From: Patella vulgata
Taxonomy: Eukaryota; Mollusca; Gastropoda; Patellidae
DNA length: 64,000 nt
Direction of reading: 5' to 3'
Assembly (NCBI RefSeq): GCF_932274485.2
Contig: NC_065880.2
Coordinates: forward strand, 7,169,695 to 7,233,694
The notes beneath the pieces are model-generated. The model searched no databases, was not told the DNA's origin, and saw nothing but the letters and a program-made list of their open reading frames with translations. The position numbers and the translations under genes are program-made. Below, piece after piece: positions 14,101 to 21,023 of the stretch. Position 1 is the stretch's first letter, and the number at the start of each line of letters is the position of its first letter.

Positions 14101-17100
14101 ATTTAATTTACTTCATCGTCATAACAGAAAAGACACGACGATTCTTTTTAAGACACCGCTGATTTGAAATTTATGTCCGGTCCATCCATTTTTATAAGCA
14201 TGAGGTCATTGAGGGTTAGCTCGACGGTCTCGGTTAAAGGTCTAATTTTTGTCCACATGTTGATGAAGCCAACGAAGGACTTGCGTCCGAGATGACACGC
14301 TCACTCACGGAAGTAGATTCTGGACTAACAGTAGTCGTAGGAAGGAAAAAGGAATCTATCCTTATTTTGGGTTTACTAGTATTAGTTGTCATTAATGTGC
14401 GTTTTATTTATTTGCTGCGTAAGTAAAGAAAACTTGTAGTGAAGCGAATGTAAACAACGCAGTGCCACACAAAAGGGGCGTAACTGTGTTTTATAGTCTC
14501 CAGACTCGATCTTTCGGTCGTTTTAATGCGTAATATTGTAACATTGACTGATTTGCGACTTGTAAGATTGAGACTAGAGTAATTAATGTACTAAAAATAG
14601 ACACTCCATTGAGTCGATCGAAAGAAGCGTTTAACGAGACGATTTCAAGTTTAATATTAGCAGATTTACGAAATAACACTCTCTAAAATTCATTCGCCAA
14701 ATTTTTCGCCAGTATCATCACTTTATTCGCCAATAAAAATAATTGTCGCCATTGGCGAATTGGCGAATGTCTAGGGCGGTCACTGGGATTAGGATACCAT
14801 TTGCTGCTCCACTTTCATTCTTGAGACAGAAAGAGAGAGAAATGGAGTTTAACGTCCACTCGACACAAACTAGGTCATTTCGGGACTACTTTCATTCTTG
14901 ATTTAATCATGAAATGGATAATCAACTCTATCTCAATGCCAGCGTTAGCCTGCGATATTTAGTGGATTAGAATACGTTTTGTGATTCAGACTCTACATAT
15001 TATTGTACCAAAGGTAGTAACGCCGATCAAGGCTTGTCTAAAATTGGACCACTAGTATCTCAATTCAGGGTGTAGCAATTTGACTACTGGATTTCTAGAT
15101 CTAAATCCAATCTGCTGATCAACATTCATTGATGATTAAATCCAAAAATGGATAATCGAGACTATGTTTTTTTATCATACCGACTTTAGTAATCATGATC
15201 AAGGCTAGGCCTAAAATTCAATCGCTAATATCTTTGTTCAGAGTGGAGTAATTTCACTGAAATTTTCAGTATATTCTATTTACGTTATCTATTTTTTGTC
15301 TATTATAGTGAGAACTGTCAACTCTTTATCTAATCTTACATAATTCCCCTTTAATAAAGCTACATTTGTTAGAGAAAAAAAATATTAATAGGTGTGGTCA
15401 TCAGTAGTAATTATCTATTTCATGGGTGAATTCCGGTTTATTATAAATAATTATTAACTTTTATAGTCTATTAAAAATATGTGGATTCATCATAAAAATT
15501 CAAATCAATAATAATAAAGTATATCAAATGATTATTAAAAACATTATTCTAGATATTTTAATACTATAGCAAAAAAATCAATATATACGCAAATTATCTA
15601 TGTAATGTGTTTTGTGTGACCCAAATTAAAATTAATATTTTATGTTGATCTTTTGAATGTTAGACTTATTATATTGTAATCTAACCTTTTTTTGAGACAA
15701 CAGCTTGTATTTCAAATGGTTATTTTTGCTACATAATTCACAATAAACCCAACTAATAGTTCTGATGCACCATTTTAAGGCAATAGTAACTTCCACTCAA
15801 CACAAACTAGGTCATTTTGGGACTAACATATGGTTCAATAACTAACTTTAGTCGAGAGAGGAAACTGGAGGTCCCAGTGAAAACCCACTACAAGTGTGTG
15901 ATCGAAACCACGTCAATGACTCAGGGACAGACCGTAAACCAACAAACCTGTATATTTTCTAGTATATTGGTTGCCATGGAAGTACCATATGAAAACCATG
16001 ACGATGTCGCCCATTCCTGTTTATCCTGCCGTAATATCTGAAAAACAATCAATCATATTAAACAACAAAATGTACATCAATTTCCATGAGGCGCAAGAAA
16101 TCAAACCAATAATATTTTATAGAAAGAGCGAGAGAAATGGGGTTAAACGTCCACCCGACACAAACTAGGTCATTTCGGGACTAACATATGGTTCAATTTA
16201 ATTTTAATAATTCGCTTGATAATAGGGGTCTTTAGCAGTGGGTGGAAACAGGATGACCCGGAGAAAACCCACGAGGTTGGTCAGGCGACGCTACTCATTG
16301 TCACATACCACCGGGGATTTGAAACCACGCCAGTTGACTCAATGACAGACCTTATGATACAGCGCGCACGTGCTAACCATTCGGCCATCCAATCATCCTC
16401 AAGTTACAACAGGCGCAAAAAAAACTTCAAAGGTTTTAAAATGAAATGAAATGGGGTTTAACGTCCTACTGTTCTGCTCCGAACTGGGCTAATGAAGACC
16501 GGCATACGCCATATAGTGTGCTTTGAGGGAAATTTTGCACGAACAGCGGCACTACAGCCTACTCTTATATCGAATTCCAACTGCTAAGGGACAAAGGTTT
16601 TAAAAAGAAAAATAGTGTACCATCTTTTCTTTAAACCCACTGATCACCATTTAGGGGGTTCCGAGTCCCGTGCTAACTACAATAACGTAAAAGTTGAATC
16701 TCTAAATAAGAGAGAGATAAATTCGACAAAAACTAGGTTATTCGGGACTAAGATATGGTTCAATTTTAATTCAATAATTCACTTGTGCGTAGGGGTCTTT
16801 AGCAGTGGGAGGAAACCGGAGGACCCGGAGAAAACCCACGAGGTTGGACAGGCGACCCTATACTCCTTGACACGTACAACCGGGGAATCGAAACCCCGCC
16901 AGTTGACTCAATGACAGACCGTATGATACAGCGCGCGTGCTAACCATTCGGCCATCCAACCCCCATAAAGTAATAGGATGAACATAGTTTCTTTTAATTT
17001 ACTTAGAATTCCATATACGAGTAGACTATAGCGCCGCTTTCCGGGTACACTTTCCCGTCTTCATTAGCCCAGTAGGACGCCAGAAGGTCGCATTTCTTCT

Positions 17101-20100
17101 GATTTACTTTCATTAGTATTGAGAGGAAAATGGAGAATCCAGAAATAACCCTTGAGGTTGGACAGGCGACCCTACTCCTTGTCACATACAACCGGGGAAT
17201 CGAAACCACGTCAGTTGACTCAATGACAGATCTTATGATATAACCTGCACATGCTAACCATTCGGCCATCCAACCCCACCAAACTACATGTATACAAACC
17301 TTCCACTTGGCTTCTAAGGCATCCAGCATAACTTGTTTGGCTATTTCTTGATTTTCTTTCTCAGTTTTTTCGTCATACTAAAAGACAAAATAATATCAAT
17401 CAAACTACAAGATAATATCAATCAAACTACAAGATGATATCAATCAAACTACAAGATGATATCAATCAAACTACAAGATGATATCAATCAAAATACAAGA
17501 TAATATCAAAATACAAGATAACATCAATCAAAATACAATATTAATCAAACTATTTACAAGATGATATCAAAATAATGGAATTTAACGGCATATTTTCTGC
17601 ACCAGCTGGGGTGATGAAGAAGGCCTACACCATAATAAGGCCTACTATTATTTCAAATTCCACTGTCAGGTGTTCTTTTACGAGCAAGCCAATGTGTATG
17701 AGCAACCAATGACTAGACATTGTTTCTGACGATGGGAAAACACACCTGAAATCCTAGGAAACTTTCTCGGCCAACATCAAGAGCGAACCTAAGACGAGAG
17801 AGAGAGAGAGATATGGATTTTAACCTCCACTCGACACAAACTTGGTCATTTTGGGACTAATATATGGTTTAATTTTTTTATTTCAATAATTTGCTTGCGT
17901 GGAAACATGGAGGACCCAGAGAAAACCCACAAGGTTGGACAGGTGACCCAACACCTTGTCACGTACAACAGGGGATTCGAAACCACACCAGTTGACTCAA
18001 TGACAGGCTTTATGATACAGCACGCACGGCATTCCCTCTGTTATTTGCTATAAATGTCTACTAACCTGTAAGTTTGTTAAAGGTCCTGCTACTAAATATA
18101 GATTTTCTATAGAAATAGACCATGGTTCACTTCGTAAACCACGGATTGGTATATGCAGAACAATTTTACCAATAACACCTATAAAGATTAAACATATATC
18201 GAATTTCAAAACAATAAGACGATAAATGTAGTCTGTTCAGTGTCCACAAGAAATTGTGGACAACGGACTGACGGACGGGGGCAACAACAATATACGACAA
18301 CATTTTCATGACTGACCGCTTAACAGGAGTGGCCTCTTAATACAAGCTCCTGTTTTTGTTAGTGCTGATATCAAGTAAAATTTTACCCTTGGATGCTTCG
18401 GAAGCAAACATCAAAATACAGATCTATATTTCGCTTCGTATTTTTATACTTTCGATTGCCTACACTACGTGAAGATCTGACAAGTTGTACTGGAAGGTCA
18501 CACGAGCTGCTTTTAATTCTATGACGTCAGACATTTGATTAATCAATCAGCGTTGATGTTTCTAGTGGTTTACCCACAGTTCTCTGCACCTCACGCGAAA
18601 ATGAAATGGGGTTTAACATCCTACCGTTCTGCTCCTATTTTGGGCTAATCAAGACAGAACTCACTCGCTGTAACATTCAGTTTCATTGTAAAACAAAAAT
18701 AAATATGGTTGGGGTGCCCAAGTTTAGATTTGTCGTTGATTCCATAAAGTAGTTAGGTTTTAAAACGTTAAATACTGTGTAATTCAACACAGCGCCCGAG
18801 GAGTTTAATATTATGTAGGTACGAATTAGTACCAGATACTTTATTTATAGGAGAGTCCAGGTTTGGAATCTGCCTTGGAAATCGAAAGTAGCAGGCGACT
18901 AGTATGTGTCTCTCTTTTGTGGACCGAGGTGAGATTGTCCATTGTTTCAACTGGACGGGTAGGCCTGTTCACCTTTGGTTATGTATCAATGTTGAATGAG
19001 CGGCTTCTTATCAACCTGGTCGGCTCTGGACCGGTTTGTTTCTATGTATCTCTCGTAGCTTAGAGAATAAAGATTTTTTAGCCGAGAGAATATCTTCCAT
19101 TTCTGAATAAATATTGTTTAAATAAAAAAATTGTTAAATGATCAATTTAAGTAGGCCTACCAAGACATTAAGAGTTGACTTAACCATGTAAAATGTAATA
19201 TTGTTCGAAATGGTTGGGAATCAGCAATCTTAATAATTTTAGTAGAATTAATATAGTACCGTACCTGATCTGACCTCAAGTGGTATGTCCAAACTTTTTA
19301 ATGCACTTTTCTTTAAAGGTAAATTTTCTAATTCCACATCACCTATGTAACAAATAAGAATTAATACAAATTAATACAAATATTCCTAAAGCCAAAATTA
19401 ATCAACCATCTGATCTGAGCCTCATTACCAGCTTTGCTCAGCATCGGTTAAGATGGTTACATACACAGATCAAAATGGATCAAAAGGCATTTAATAACTA
19501 GATATACATAGCAATAAGTTAATAAACTCTATAATCTCTTAATAAGTAAATGAACATGGAAGAATAATTACTAAGTAATTTGGACAACGTTTCAAGGAAG
19601 TAAAGTCGGACAAGCAATAACAACAGCTGATCAAAGAACCTGGCAGTACCACAAGGTCAAAGTTACATGTACATTAGAGAATTAGCGCAGTTACTATTAA
19701 TCAGCATTAACTAATATACAAAGGGATTAATATTTGATGAGCCGTTTTTAATACTGTACATATTATAACAGTCGAAGGAGGGAGAGAGAGAGAGAGAGAG
19801 AGAGTTTAACCTCCACTCGACACAAACTAGGTCATTTTGGGACCAACATATGGTTTAATTTTATTTCAATAGTTTGCTTGCGCGTAGGGGTATTTAGCAG
19901 TGGGAGGAAACTGGAGGACCCAGAGAAAACCCACGAGGTTGGACAGACGTCCCTACTCCTTGTTACGTACAACTGGGGAATGGAAACCACGCCAGTTGAC
20001 TCAATGACAGGCCTTATGATACAGCGCACACGTGCTAACCATTCAGCCATCCAACCCCACAAGATCAAAGCAATAACAACAGCTGACGAACAAGACAGTA

Positions 20101-20446
20101 CCACAAGATCAAAGTTACATTAGAGCATTAGCACAGTTACTATAACAGCATTAACTAATATGTGATGGATTAATATTTGATGAGCCATTTTTAATATTGT
20201 ACATATGGTAACAGTCGAGGCAAACTGCGACACTTTTACTGGTACTAAAATAATGCCATCAACGGGGATTAATATTTGATTTCCTGTACATAATTTGTAA
20301 TACTTAACAGACGAGGCAAACCTTGACACTGGTACCAAAAAAAACTAACCTTGTAATAATGCTATAGACAGTTGGTCCGTGTTCAGATTCTCCACGTATT
20401 CACCAACATACGTATTTAATATCCACGCTGCTAAACCTTCCAACAT
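1942..20446 (-). CDS. VPS13D: VPS13D homologue, N-terminal part (15 exons, runs off left edge)
   Basis: Fifteen coding exons (listed separately) join with matching phases into 2032 nt, about 677 codons, open at the 3' end. The product begins [20 protein letters not shown], close to the start of vertebrate VPS13D, and successive exons follow the same family in order: chorein-like N-terminus (residues 1-120), LHIP and NILENIQ blocks, [16 protein letters not shown]...[44 protein letters not shown]13 proteins are bridge-like lipid-transfer proteins; VPS13D acts at contacts between ER, mitochondria and peroxisomes and supports mitochondrial division and clearance. Vertebrate VPS13D has over 4000 residues, so most of the gene, including UBA and VAB regions, lies beyond base 1. 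All joined exons are open and no break was seen. VPS13A/C are less likely because the start and the FPGWGGW block are D-type. The family comparison is from memory, not an alignment. Confidence 0.9.
2081..2462 (-). mobile_element. MITE-1 copy beside VPS13D exon 15
   Basis: Flanked by TTAA at 2077-2080 and 2463-2466. Its edge lies about 25 bp upstream of the exon 15 acceptor, so it may supply branch-point sequence. Confidence 0.85.
2752..3105. repeat. Minisatellite, 17 bp unit, about 20 copies
   Basis: Unit near CTACCACAGACCCTTGA with variants, in the VPS13D intron directly after exon 14. Confidence 0.9.
3126..3229 (-). CDS. VPS13D: VPS13D coding exon 14
   Basis: Bounded by TTTTTTCAG| and ATAG|GTTCGT, 104 nt, leaving in phase 2. 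It ends [19 protein letters not shown], like PVFEMLYERNPAHSHFERR of vertebrate VPS13D. A 17 bp minisatellite starts just inside the next intron. Confidence 0.88.
3434..3668 (-). mobile_element. SINE-A copy, head missing
   Basis: GAAAT tail at left, central body to ACACAGGACATTG at right; degenerate near the tail. Confidence 0.85.
3737..4016 (+). mobile_element. SINE-B, near full length
   Basis: Head GGTTGGATGGCCGAATGG, B-box GATTTTGAATCCCC, body CCTCCGGTTTCCTCCCACTG, tail GGACGTTAAACCCCATTTC then CT repeat. Confidence 0.92.
4141..4350 (-). mobile_element. SINE-B copy, head lost
   Basis: GA repeat, then GGGGTTTAACGTCCACTCG and body to GGGGAATCAAAACCAATGA. Confidence 0.85.
4530..4606 (+). mobile_element. 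SINE-A 3' end
   Basis: CCGTCTTCATTAGC...CAGTAGGACGTTAAACTCC followed by ATTTC repeats. Confidence 0.8.
4642..4817 (-). CDS. VPS13D: VPS13D coding exon 13
   Basis: Bounded by TTTATAG| and CAG|GTGAGT, entering in phase 1 and ending in phase 0. It reads [20 protein letters not shown], then [19 protein letters not shown], a typical VPS13 repeat segment. A 24 bp minisatellite abuts its acceptor. Confidence 0.9.
4826..5080. repeat. Minisatellite, 24 bp unit, at VPS13D exon 13 acceptor
   Basis: About ten copies of AATTAAAGATAATAACAATGGTCT. On the gene strand each gives a T-rich tract ending in TTAATTAG. Confidence 0.92.
5081..5272 (-). mobile_element. SINE-B tail half
   Basis: Long GA repeat, then CATCCACCCGACACAAACC and body to the GGTTGGACAGGTGAC region. 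Confidence 0.85.
5315..5693 (-). CDS. VPS13D: VPS13D coding exon 12
   Basis: The longest exon, 379 nt between ATTCCAG| and CAG|GTAAAG. A variable Ser/Glu-rich stretch surrounds [10 protein letters not shown], then comes [20 protein letters not shown], matching SWFPGWGGW and DHVFAKLNLQLQRG of vertebrate VPS13D. This block is the best evidence for the D paralogue. Confidence 0.93.
5711..5965 (-). mobile_element. SINE-A filling VPS13D intron 11
   Basis: AATGAAATGAGATG tail, body to CAGCTGTCCTTGTCAGGAC. It makes up about 255 of the 310 bp between exons 12 and 11. Confidence 0.88.
6004..6111 (-). CDS. VPS13D: VPS13D coding exon 11
   Basis: Thirty-six codons between ATTTAG| and CAG|GTAAAC. It contains [17 protein letters not shown], equivalent to SFEELKILRELVHDRF in vertebrate VPS13D. 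Confidence 0.92.
6121..6275. repeat. Two-copy tandem repeat (about 75 bp)
   Basis: AATAAACAATAG(G/T)GGTTTTATA and GGCTTTTCTCTAATTCC recur once. Confidence 0.7.
6344..6553. mobile_element. CACTA-like foldback MITE, 3 bp target duplication
   Basis: Begins CACTAGGGATTTGGTATCG and ends with its complement CGATACCAAATCCCTAGTG; arms about 80 bp. Flanked by ACA at 6341-6343 and 6554-6556. CACTA ends plus 3 bp duplication are the CACTA/EnSpm signature. Confidence 0.75.
6584..6737. mobile_element. MITE-6, near-palindromic
   Basis: CTGTTTCACGAAATTTTAAC at left mirrors GTTAAAATTTTATGAAACAG at right; whole element folds on itself. A second copy lies at 42228. Confidence 0.8.
6795..6963 (-). CDS. VPS13D: VPS13D coding exon 10
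   Basis: Bounded by TTTTTTGCAG| and GAG|GTATGT. The phase-2 entry makes a serine codon across the junction, then [13 protein letters not shown] and [20 protein letters not shown], like the WWYFALNANL and CTWDFMLHRARDAV blocks of vertebrate VPS13D. Confidence 0.92.
7003..7080. mobile_element. MITE-3 end fragment
   Basis: CACTATAACCAGGGTATAAT and adjoining sequence match the end of 956-1654. Confidence 0.65.
7090..7235. other. G+C-rich island in intron
   Basis: CpG-rich stretch (GCTGCGGCGTACGCCGAATGC nearby) in an AT-rich intron. A 60-codon frame crosses it, but I recognise no domain. Confidence 0.5.
7478..7645 (-). mobile_element. SINE-B, degenerate
   Basis: GTTTAACATC...GGACTAACATATAG, GGAGGAAACCGGTGG and CACGAGGTTGG recognisable; head decayed. 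Confidence 0.75.
7681..7938 (-). mobile_element. SINE-B just past VPS13D exon 9 donor
   Basis: Tail at left, head GGATGGCCGAATGG (minus) at right; short deletion around the A-box. Confidence 0.9.
7963..8207 (-). CDS. VPS13D: VPS13D coding exon 9
   Basis: Bounded by TTACCAG| and AAAG|GTAGGT, 245 nt, leaving in phase 2. It reads [20 protein letters not shown], then [20 protein letters not shown], and ends in a basic [11 protein letters not shown] stretch. This matches YVLEP...LPLRS...PRIxxxxxLExI of VPS13 proteins. A SINE-B copy starts about 24 bp past the donor. Confidence 0.92.
8265..9247. mobile_element. Pearl-like element with tandem-repeat core
   Basis: Begins TGTCCCCCGCC and ends GGCGGGGGACA. 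A GACAGACGGACGAACCCATT end module occurs both internally (8329-8407) and at the right end (9168-9247), bracketing 146 bp repeats. The plan resembles the pearl elements of bivalves, thought to be Helitron-related. Confidence 0.6.
8408..9170. repeat. 146 bp tandem repeat, about five copies
   Basis: ACCAATCAAATTGCTTATC recurs at about 8592, 8738, 8879 and 9025; one unit is 5 bp short. Frames running through it are repeat artefacts. Confidence 0.92.
9290..9600 (-). mobile_element. SINE-A head part with amplified 51 bp segment
   Basis: Four 51 bp copies (9340, 9391, 9442, 9493) of the ACTGGCAAGG...AACTTTCTCTG segment, then CCAATACCGGGATCGAAATT, a decayed B-box. Confidence 0.85.
9661..10135 (-). 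mobile_element. SINE-A interrupted by a piggyBac-like MITE
   Basis: GAAAT tail and GGTTTAA at left; body resumes at CGTTCTACTG after the insert and reaches TTTCTTGCCC. Confidence 0.85.
9683..9875. mobile_element. piggyBac-like MITE in TTAA
   Basis: TTAA|CCCGTTAAG ... CTTAACGGG|TTAA, duplication at 9679-9682 and 9876-9879. TTAA with CCC/GGG ends is canonical for piggyBac. It sits in the TTAA of the SINE-A tail. Confidence 0.8.
10153..10194 (-). CDS. VPS13D: VPS13D coding exon 8 (14 codons)
   Basis: A micro-exon, [14 protein letters not shown], between TTTCAG| and AAA|GTAAGT. It fits the family segment before the YxLxP motif, and both phases are 0, which supports it in spite of its size. It could be skipped without changing the frame. 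Confidence 0.75.
10219..10562 (+). mobile_element. MITE-1 copy
   Basis: TTAA at 10215-10218 and 10563-10566; ATACATTATGCAAGAGCTAAA start. Confidence 0.85.
10627..10827 (-). mobile_element. SINE-A copy, degenerate
   Basis: GGTAAACGTCCTACTACTG, AAATAAAGACGGGCATATGCC and GCCAGGACATCCCTGTCC. Confidence 0.8.
11128..11375. mobile_element. MITE-3 copy, complete
   Basis: CACTGTAGCTAGGGTATCAT ... ATGATACAAGGGTTACAGTG, 248 bp, in the VPS13D intron after exon 7. Confidence 0.75.
11501..11623 (-). CDS. VPS13D: VPS13D coding exon 7
   Basis: Forty-one codons between CTTCCAG| and ATT|GTAAGA, phase 0 at both ends. The [13 protein letters not shown] segment matches FSIYWDVDCTLLG of vertebrate VPS13D. Confidence 0.9.
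11656..11978 (-). mobile_element. SINE-A copy, tRNA head missing
   Basis: Long GAAAT tail, intact body to ACTTTCTCGGCCAATG. Confidence 0.9.
11993..12217 (-). mobile_element. SINE-B copy
   Basis: GA repeat at left; body with small deletions; GGCCATAAACCCC head at right. Confidence 0.85.
12225..12275 (-). mobile_element. MITE-1 end
   Basis: TTAA|AGATGCAGTATGTAACATTT, broken by the MITE-2 that follows. Confidence 0.65.
12276..12430 (-). mobile_element. MITE-2 end fragment nested in MITE-1
   Basis: CAATCTGATTAAAACACAGATC and TAGCTAATGAAACGGTCTGT match one half of the 60171-60541 element. Confidence 0.75.
12844..12960 (-). CDS. VPS13D: VPS13D coding exon 6
   Basis: Thirty-nine codons between TTTCAG| and GGG|GTAAGT. 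It carries [20 protein letters not shown] and then [11 protein letters not shown], the diagnostic VHxRxED and PFAxG motifs of VPS13 proteins. Confidence 0.92.
13027..13175 (-). mobile_element. SINE-A tail half
   Basis: GAAATGAAATGGGTTTTAACG ... CAAATTCCAACTGTCAAGCG. Confidence 0.85.
13240..13318. repeat. Dispersed GTCCACAA-ATTGTG repeat
   Basis: AGTGTCCACAAACAATTGTGAACAG...GGGGCAACAACAATATA; related copies at about 18230-18300 and 39320-39425. Confidence 0.6.
13484..14785. mobile_element. hAT-like non-autonomous element, 1302 bp
   Basis: CAGTGACCGCCCTAGAC ... GTCTAGGGCGGTCACTG; GGATTAG at 13477-13483 and 14786-14792. Inside is a 150 bp palindrome (about 13826-13975). No transposase frame seen. 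Confidence 0.75.
14825..14887 (-). mobile_element. SINE-B, 5'-truncated, 14 bp target duplication
   Basis: Only the tail (GA repeat and GTCCACTCGACACAAACTAG) inserted between ACTTTCATTCTTGA at 14811-14824 and 14888-14901, as expected of target-primed reverse transcription. Confidence 0.9.
15788..15941 (-). mobile_element. SINE-B, degenerate, beside VPS13D exon 5
   Basis: TTCCACTCAACACAAACTAG through GACTCAGGGACAGACCGTA; ends about 6 bp from the exon 5 donor. Confidence 0.85.
15948..16037 (-). CDS. VPS13D: VPS13D coding exon 5
   Basis: Thirty codons between TTTTTCAG| and CAG|GTTTGT, phase 0 at both ends. It reads [22 protein letters not shown], the family segment ending in ENI before the VHxRxED motif. 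A SINE-B copy begins about 7 bp beyond its donor. Confidence 0.9.
16122..16393 (-). mobile_element. SINE-B, near full length
   Basis: GA-rich tail, body, head complement GGCCATCCAATC at right. Confidence 0.9.
16439..16592 (-). mobile_element. SINE-A tail half
   Basis: GAAATGAAATGGGGTTTAACG ... CGAATTCCAACTGCTAAGG. Confidence 0.88.
16703..16966 (-). mobile_element. SINE-B, near full length
   Basis: Short GA tail, intact body, head complement GGCCATCCAACCCCC at right. Confidence 0.9.
17012..17088 (+). mobile_element. SINE-A fragment
   Basis: GAGTAGACTATAGCGCCGC ... CCCGTCTTCATTAGCCCAGT. Confidence 0.7.
17112..17275 (-). mobile_element. SINE-B head half
   Basis: GAGGAAAATGGAGAATCCAG to GGCCATCCAACCCC; tail lost. 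Confidence 0.85.
17300..17377 (-). CDS. VPS13D: VPS13D coding exon 4
   Basis: Exactly 26 codons between TTTTAG| and AAG|GTTTGT. The charged helical sequence ends LDALEAKWK, like the ALEEKWK of vertebrate VPS13D. SINE-B copy 17112-17275 starts 24 bp beyond the donor. Confidence 0.9.
17386..17545. repeat. Minisatellite, 22 bp unit
   Basis: About seven copies of CAATCAAACTACAAGATGATAT, just upstream of VPS13D exon 4. Confidence 0.9.
17570..17775 (-). mobile_element. SINE-A, old and degenerate
   Basis: GGAATTTAACGGCATATTTTC, GTGATGAAGAAGGCCTACACC and ACTTTCTCGGCCAACATC. Confidence 0.75.
17796..18028 (-). mobile_element. SINE-B copy
   Basis: GA tail, TAACCTCCACTCGACACAAAC, body to ATGATACAGCACGCACGG; lies 38 bp past VPS13D exon 3. 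Confidence 0.88.
18066..18178 (-). CDS. VPS13D: VPS13D coding exon 3
   Basis: Bounded by TATAG| and CAG|GTTAGT, entering in phase 1 and ending in phase 0. It reads [20 protein letters not shown] and then [12 protein letters not shown], the conserved G-x-I-G-K and PW-x-I-x-I-x-x-LYL pattern of the chorein N region. Confidence 0.92.
18411..18697 (+). mobile_element. MITE-2 copy, interrupted by SINE-A tail
   Basis: ACAGATCTATATTTCGCTTCG start; continues at AGAACTCACTCGCTGTAAC after the 18598-18656 insert. Right end missing. Confidence 0.7.
18598..18656 (-). mobile_element. SINE-A, truncated, inside MITE-2
   Basis: AAAATGAAATGGGGTTTAAC ... TTGGGCTAATCAAGAC, 59 bp. Confidence 0.8.
18700..19260. 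other. VPS13D intron, nothing recognised
   Basis: Contains a slightly G+C-richer stretch with short frames on both strands and AATAAAG near 19066; no known repeat or exon seen. Confidence 0.4.
19265..19342 (-). CDS. VPS13D: VPS13D coding exon 2
   Basis: Bounded by CATAG| and CAG|GTACGG, entering and leaving in phase 1. It reads [20 protein letters not shown] and then LEVRSG, matching the [10 protein letters not shown] block after the first 33 residues of VPS13 proteins. Confidence 0.92.
19611..20230. repeat. Direct duplication flanking a SINE
   Basis: 19611-19775 and 20064-20225 share GCAATAACAACAGCTGA, GATTAATATTTGATGAGCC and intervening sequence; SINE-B lies between. Confidence 0.8.
19779..20060 (-). 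mobile_element. SINE-B, near full length
   Basis: GA repeat, GTTTAACCTCCACTCGACAC, head complement GCCATCCAACCCC at right. Confidence 0.9.
20350..20446 (-). CDS. VPS13D: VPS13D coding exon 1 (start codon)
   Basis: ATG at 20446-20444 opens 32 codons plus one base before the donor CAAG|GTTAGT. The frame reads MLEGLAAW...[13 protein letters not shown], the conserved first segment of VPS13D. This start is preferred because the family begins with the same MLEGL. A T-rich tract and AG just upstream show that the leader is spliced. Confidence 0.92.
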
Positions 20447-20470
20447 TCTGATTATTTAATAACAAATCAT
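20447..20470 (-). promoter_or_regulatory. 5' leader piece with acceptor and tiny upstream ORF
   Basis: On the minus strand TTTTGCAG precedes base 20470, followed by 24 nt of leader and then the VPS13D ATG. The leader opens with ATGATTTGTTATTAA, a four-codon upstream ORF. This implies a separate upstream non-coding exon and possible uORF control. The splice site is predicted by eye only. Confidence 0.5.
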
Positions 20471-20554
20471 CTGCAAAATACATGTATATATCATTCACAA
20501 CCTGATTCACTCTTTAAATGCTAGACATAAACTAATTGCCAAACAGTACTGATA

Positions 20555-20858
20555 TATACCAAATCGACCACTTCGCTCACAAAATAAGCCCTTATTGGTT
20601 GTACTGCAAACTAAACTGAAATCCTATGGGGATAAAGCCTTCAGTGTCTGTGGACCGCATGTTTGTGGAATAACTTACCATTGGAGATACCGAGTTCTCA
20701 AACATTAGCTTTGTTCAAATCCAAACTCAAAACTCATTTAATTGTTTGTTACATATTATCAGGATTAGCTATTATCTTCCATGTGCTTAGAGCATGCAAT
20801 ATGGATGGAGATAGTGCAATTACAAATGTACATTTTTATTATTATTATTATTATTATA
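20555..20858 (+). mobile_element. LINE, 5'-truncated, C-terminus and 3' tail
   Basis: Frames read KLKSYGDKAFSVCGP then WNNLPLEIPSSQTLALFKSK, the end of a CR1/L2/Rex1-type ORF2, followed by GCTTAGAGCATGC and an ATT repeat tail. Confidence 0.8.
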
Positions 20859-21023
20859 AAAGCTTTTTTGGAAATTCTTTTTGTGTGTTTGGATAGACAT
20901 GAGGTTGGGCTAAGAGGAAAAAATAGAATTTTGGAAATTTGCATAATCATGAAGTCATGTGACACCATGGTGGCCATTTATAACTTGATTATATCACATT
21001 TAATAACAAATTATCATATTTAA

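Larger units (their letters stand above)
13352..15350 (+). mobile_element. MITE-1 expanded by nested insertions
   Basis: TTAA at 13348-13351 and 15351-15354. Carries a hAT-like element (13484-14785), a SINE-B fragment (14825-14887) and a partial self-duplication. Confidence 0.75.
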
